Assembly: GCF_001425055.1 (NCBI RefSeq)
Contig: NZ_LMDK01000012.1
Span: 271,337-335,336, forward strand
Origin: Pelomonas sp. Root1237
GTDB taxonomy: Bacteria; Pseudomonadota; Gammaproteobacteria; Burkholderiales; Burkholderiaceae_C
Reading direction: 5' to 3'
DNA length: 64,000 nucleotides
Shown here piece by piece: positions 61,261 to 64,000 of this stretch. Positions within the stretch are counted from its first letter, which is position 1. Each line of letters begins with the position of its first letter. The position numbers and the translations under genes were made by a program. The notes under the pieces were generated by a model. The model saw only the letters and a list, made by a program, of their open reading frames with translations. It was not told where the DNA came from and ran no database searches.

Positions 61261-61608
61261 CTAGAAAGAAACCGGCTGAGGCAGGGCCTTGCTCCAGTAA
61301 TAGATGTCCCAGCCGGCGCGCAGGCCGCCGGTGGTGAAGGGGTCGGTCGCGATCAGCGCCTCGACGGCGGCCTTGTCCGGTGCACGCACCACCCACAGGC
61401 CGCCAACTGGTGTTGCCTCAGGTGATTCGCGCAGTGAGCCGGCTGCACGCACCTGGGCGGCGTTCGCGGCTACCCATTCCAGATGAGCCTGCAGCAGTTG
61501 GCGCCGCAATTCGCCGGCGCCTGGCTTGTCGTGAAAGCGGATGGCGAACAGCGTCCAGTCCTCGAGGGCGTTGGCGGTCAGTGCGGCGAAGTCATGGGTC
61601 GATGGCAT
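61261..61608 (-). CDS. YCII-related domain protein
   Basis: A 115-residue protein with the YCII pattern: TLFAIRFHDKPGAGELRRQL at about 19-38, then HLEWVAANAAQVRAAGSLRE, VGGLWVVRAPDKAAVEALIA and TDPFTTGGLRAGWDIYYWSK. The catalytic-type His and Asp (H in AHLEW, D in TDPF) are kept. Biochemical roles differ (muconolactone-like isomerase, chlorinated substrates). I took the ATG at 61608; a longer reading to 61893 runs through repeat copy 3 and into the protease gene and is rejected. It is part of the minus-strand run from the DUF4178 gene to the FAD gene. Confidence 0.82.
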   Translation of the reverse strand: MPSTHDFAALTANALEDWTLFAIRFHDKPGAGELRRQLLQAHLEWVAANAAQVRAAGSLRESPEATPVGGLWVVRAPDKAAVEALIATDPFTTGGLRAGWDIYYWSKALPQPVSF

Positions 61609-61650
61609 TGCAGTTGTCTTTGTATTGAGGCCATCCGACTCCAGTTCATC

Positions 61651-61743
61651 TGGCCGGCCCGCGCTGGCGATGTGCTTGCGGTTCAATACCGCAAGCATCG
61701 CCGTCCCCTCGGGAGACCGGCCAAGGTACTCCTTGGACGAGGG
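61651..61743 (-). repeat. Structured intergenic repeat, copy 3 (inverted)
   Basis: Opposite orientation to copies 1 and 2. Read on the minus strand: CCAAGG-agta-CCTTGG, then GTCTCC-cga-GGGGAC, then a long stem whose loop-side part is TTGCGGT/ACCGCAA where copies 1 and 2 have TTGCCGG/CCGGCAA. Both strands of the stem changed together, so pairing is kept. The right side after GCGCGGGCCGG differs from copy 2. It sits between the M48 protease stop and the YCII gene start. Confidence 0.88.
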
Positions 61744-61750
61744 CTTCACG

Positions 61751-63088
61751 TCACGGCGTGCCCATCGCTTCGCGGTAGCGCATCGCATCCAGGATGCGGT
61801 TGCGCGTGGTCGGGTGGTGGAAGAACACGAACTCCTCCAGCGCACCGGCGTCGGCCTTGCGGTACTCCACCAGTCGCAGCTGCGCCTCGGCAAAGCCGTG
61901 CGGCTCGCGCGACAGGTTCAGGCCGAAGCGGTCGGCCTCGATCTCCTGGACGCGGGTGATGGTGTGGTTGATGGGCATGGCGAGCGTGAAGAAGATCGAG
62001 AACACGGCCACCAGCATCGGCAGGCCGGCCACGTCGTCGATGCGACTCACGCCGGTGGCGGTGGCAAAGCGCGCCAGCAGGCGCTTCATGGCCCAGGCCG
62101 CGACGGCGAAGCCGACGAAGAGCAGCGGCGTCAGCATCGCGATGTTCTTGGCCATGTGGTTCATCACATAGTGGCCCAGCTCATGGCTCATGACGGCGCG
62201 GATCTCGGCCTCGGAGGTGCGGCGCAGCAGGTTGTCGTTCAGTCGCACGGCGGCCGAGCCCAGCATGCCGGACACATTGGCGCTGATGCGCGTCGTCTGC
62301 CGGGAGGCGTCGAAGACGTAGACGTTGTCCACCGGCACGCCGTTGGCGTGGGCCATCTGCAGCACGGCCGTCTTGACGGGGCCGTCCTCGACCGGCTTGT
62401 AGGTGTTGAAGAGCGGCTGGATGAGGACGGGCGAGATGGCGATCAGCACGATGAGGGCGGCAATGCCAGCGGCTGTGCCCCAGATCCACCAGCGCTCGCC
62501 GGCACGACGGATCACGGCGTACAGCCCGGCGACAACGATGCCCATCATCAGCATGTCGAGGCCTTGTGAGAGAGCCGCCTCGCCCAGCCAGGCCAGCAGG
62601 GTCTGCGTCGACATGCCATAGGCCTGTTCGCGCCACCAGCCGCTGTAGAGGGCCAGTGGCAGGGTGATGACGGCCGAGGCGAGCACATAGGTCGCGCCGA
62701 ACAGCATGTCGCGCCGCACCGGCCCGCCGCCGACGCGCAGGGCCCGGTCGCGCAGGCGCGCCGCGCGGCGCCCGCTCATCAGGATGGCCGCAACGACGAG
62801 GCCGAACAGCATCTCCCAGAGCTGCAGCCAGTAGCCGCCGGTGTAGTAGGCATCGGACTTGGCGACCACGTCGGCGGGCAGCCGGTCCATATAGGCCTGG
62901 GTGGCGGCCTCGGCATCGCGCGGCAGGGCGGCGCGCCAGGCATCGTCGACGGGGCGGATCTTGAAGCCCGAGGCCTGGGCGGTGGCATCGGCCTTCTGAG
63001 CTTGAGCTTGGGCCTGCGCGGCATCGTCTGCGGCGTGGGCCAGCGTGAGGCTGAGCGCCAGGGTGGCTGCGGTCAACCATGTCTTCAT
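61751..63088 (-). CDS. Membrane M48-family zinc metalloprotease (Ste24/HtpX-like)
   Basis: A 445-residue membrane protease. An N-terminal signal-like segment (LTAATLALSLTLAHA) is followed by an Ala/Gln-rich stretch and about six hydrophobic segments. The zinc motif HELGHYVMNHMAKN is near residue 300, with the third ligand region in RVQEIEADRFGLNL near 380. The DASRQTTRISANVSG loop is typical of Ste24-like CAAX-protease relatives. It may control membrane-protein quality. AGGAGG five bases before ATG 63088 fixes the start. It is in the same strand run as the DUF350 and DUF4178 genes, about 98 bases downstream of DUF350. Confidence 0.9.
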   Translation of the reverse strand: MKTWLTAATLALSLTLAHAADDAAQAQAQAQKADATAQASGFKIRPVDDAWRAALPRDAEAATQAYMDRLPADVVAKSDAYYTGGYWLQLWEMLFGLVVAAILMSGRRAARLRDRALRVGGGPVRRDMLFGATYVLASAVITLPLALYSGWWREQAYGMSTQTLLAWLGEAALSQGLDMLMMGIVVAGLYAVIRRAGERWWIWGTAAGIAALIVLIAISPVLIQPLFNTYKPVEDGPVKTAVLQMAHANGVPVDNVYVFDASRQTTRISANVSGMLGSAAVRLNDNLLRRTSEAEIRAVMSHELGHYVMNHMAKNIAMLTPLLFVGFAVAAWAMKRLLARFATATGVSRIDDVAGLPMLVAVFSIFFTLAMPINHTITRVQEIEADRFGLNLSREPHGFAEAQLRLVEYRKADAGALEEFVFFHHPTTRNRILDAMRYREAMGTP

Positions 63089-63186
63089 CAAGGCCTCCTG
63101 ATTTGAAGCGGCGCGCGATTGTGGCGACGCTCACCGCACCCGGAGGCGCCGTGCGACAGGCTGCGTGCAGGGCAGGATGGACGGCT

Positions 63187-63408
63187 TCAGCCGTGGATGG
63201 CCGCCGCGACGATGTTGCCGATGGAAATGCACATCGCGCCAACGACGATGGCCAGCGCGATGTTCTTGTGCTCGACGATCTCTTCCCACAGCTTGTAGGG
63301 CGTGATCTTGTCGACGATGACGAAGGAGACCCAGAAGATGACGACGCCGATGATGGCGTACATCATGGAGCCGAGGACGATTTCGGGCTTGAGCCAGTCG
63401 AGGGTCAT
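63187..63408 (-). CDS. Short DUF350 membrane protein
   Basis: A 73-residue membrane protein with two hydrophobic segments (about 8-30 and 46-70). It starts MTLDWLKPEIVLGSMMYAII and has the DUF350 core VDKITPYKLWEEIVEHKNIA, then VVGAMCISIGNIVAAAI. DUF350 proteins usually carry two such units in about 130 residues; this one is a single unit. GGAGAG precedes the ATG at 63408. It lies 22 bases after the DUF4178 gene and so is likely cotranscribed with it. The related E. coli gene is yjfL. No enzymatic role is known. Confidence 0.88.
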   Translation of the reverse strand: MTLDWLKPEIVLGSMMYAIIGVVIFWVSFVIVDKITPYKLWEEIVEHKNIALAIVVGAMCISIGNIVAAAIHG

Positions 63409-63430
63409 GGTGCTCTCCAATGAGTTGAGT

Positions 63431-64000
63431 TCATTTGTGGCCGCCGCCACCGCTGCTGTAGCCGCCGTAGCTGCCGCCGCTGTTGCCGATATAGGCGCCG
63501 CTGCCGCGCGAACTGGCGCGGCACTGGCGGTACTCATTGCTGTTCTCGCCGAAGCTGTTCTTGTACTGCTGGCAGTCGTCGCTGGAGCAGGCGCGCATCA
63601 GCGCGAACAACAGCACGATGACGAACAGGGCGATGATGATGTTGCGCAGCAGGTTGCCGCCGCTCTTGAAGGCGGAAGTGTCACGTGCGAACTGGACGGC
63701 CGGTGCCACCAGGTTGAAGGCCGTCTTCACGGTGTCGGCCGGCACCGGGCTGCCGCCGCTCCAGGTGATCTCGGGGCCCTGCTGCTCGCGGCTCAGCAGG
63801 AATTGGCCGTCGCGGGTGATGTAGTCGGTGACCTGGACGCGGTCTTCCAGCCGCACGGGCCAGTAGAACTCGCCCAGTACATGGGTCGTCTTGGCGCCGT
63901 AAACCCAGCGCTGCGCATAGTCGCGCCCCTGCCAGCTGACGCCGCCGCGGCCCGAGGTGGGCGCGCCGGTGAGGGTGCGCACCAGGCTCCAGCCCTCGCG
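63431..64000 (-). CDS. DUF4178 domain membrane protein, C-terminal part (partial)
   Basis: The gene runs off the right edge; 189 residues are visible. A typical DUF4178 unit is seen: YGAKTTHVLGEFYWPVRLED, then VTDYITRDGQFLLSREQQGP and EITWSGGSPVPADTVKTAF. A membrane segment follows (RNIIIALFVIVLLFALM), then a cysteine pair (ACSSDDC) and a tail rich in Gly, Ser and Tyr ending GGGGHK. The cytosolic or periplasmic side is not certain. DUF4178, DUF350 and AdoMet-decarboxylase/spermidine-synthase genes tend to occur together in other bacteria, so this belongs with the cluster that extends to 56.4 kb. Confidence 0.88.
   Translation of the reverse strand, partial: REGWSLVRTLTGAPTSGRGGVSWQGRDYAQRWVYGAKTTHVLGEFYWPVRLEDRVQVTDYITRDGQFLLSREQQGPEITWSGGSPVPADTVKTAFNLVAPAVQFARDTSAFKSGGNLLRNIIIALFVIVLLFALMRACSSDDCQQYKNSFGENSNEYRQCRASSRGSGAYIGNSGGSYGGYSSGGGGHK

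Overview
This 64-kb window is GC-rich, densely coding chromosomal DNA with no gap over 300 bases lacking a gene, no insertion sequence, no prophage and no CRISPR array. Gene content and order (glmM followed by pstSCAB-phoU-phoB-phoR; trxA-rho; hom-thrC-moeA-moaD; PEP-CTERM proteins; an AddAB-type nuclease pair) point to a beta-proteobacterium of the order Burkholderiales, probably near Roseateles, Pelomonas or Mitsuaria. That placement is inference from gene content, not from a database search.

Layout. 1-8.1 kb: the end of glmM, a fasciclin lipoprotein, and the phosphate uptake and sensing operon pstSCAB-phoUBR. Phosphate boxes are visible in both directions between the lipoprotein and pstS. 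8.1-12.2 kb (minus strand): a membrane glycosyltransferase, rpmE2, rho and trxA. 12.4-18.3 kb: an AddB-like and AddA-like nuclease/helicase pair and tRNA-Pro. 18.3-25 kb: a ComFB-like protein, nadA, a LytTR two-component pair, and a locus with an ECF-type sigma factor and two proteins made of tandem DUF3395-like units. 25-32 kb: assorted single genes (serine hydrolase, GNAT, DUF2785, lactate dehydrogenase, LysR, Sel1, MmcQ, Usp). 32-36 kb: a NitT/TauT-type ABC importer operon ending in its own GntR regulator. 36-39 kb: an SdpR/SdpI-like pair and a second ECF sigma cassette. 39-47 kb: two PEP-CTERM proteins behind sigma-54 promoters, a CAP-domain lipoprotein, a nuclease-helicase fusion overlapping dinB, and a patatin-like lipoprotein. 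47-50.8 kb: aldo/keto reductase, PIN-PhoH ATPase, Bcp peroxiredoxin and an Mth938-like protein. 51-56.4 kb: alaA, hom, thrC, moeA, moaD.

56.4-64 kb holds the most interesting group. It contains a pyruvoyl S-adenosylmethionine decarboxylase (speD), an exported FAD amine-oxidoreductase-like protein, an 85-residue unknown, a membrane-embedded spermidine-synthase-like protein, a beta-propeller-like periplasmic protein, a YCII protein, a membrane M48 protease, a short DUF350 protein and the end of a DUF4178 protein that runs off the right edge. It looks like a membrane-associated polyamine system related to the yjf-type gene neighbourhoods.

Three copies of a roughly 95-140-base intergenic element occur (between glmM and the lipoprotein, between phoB and phoR, and between the M48 protease and the YCII gene). 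The element can fold into several hairpins, and compensatory base changes between copies support its main stem.
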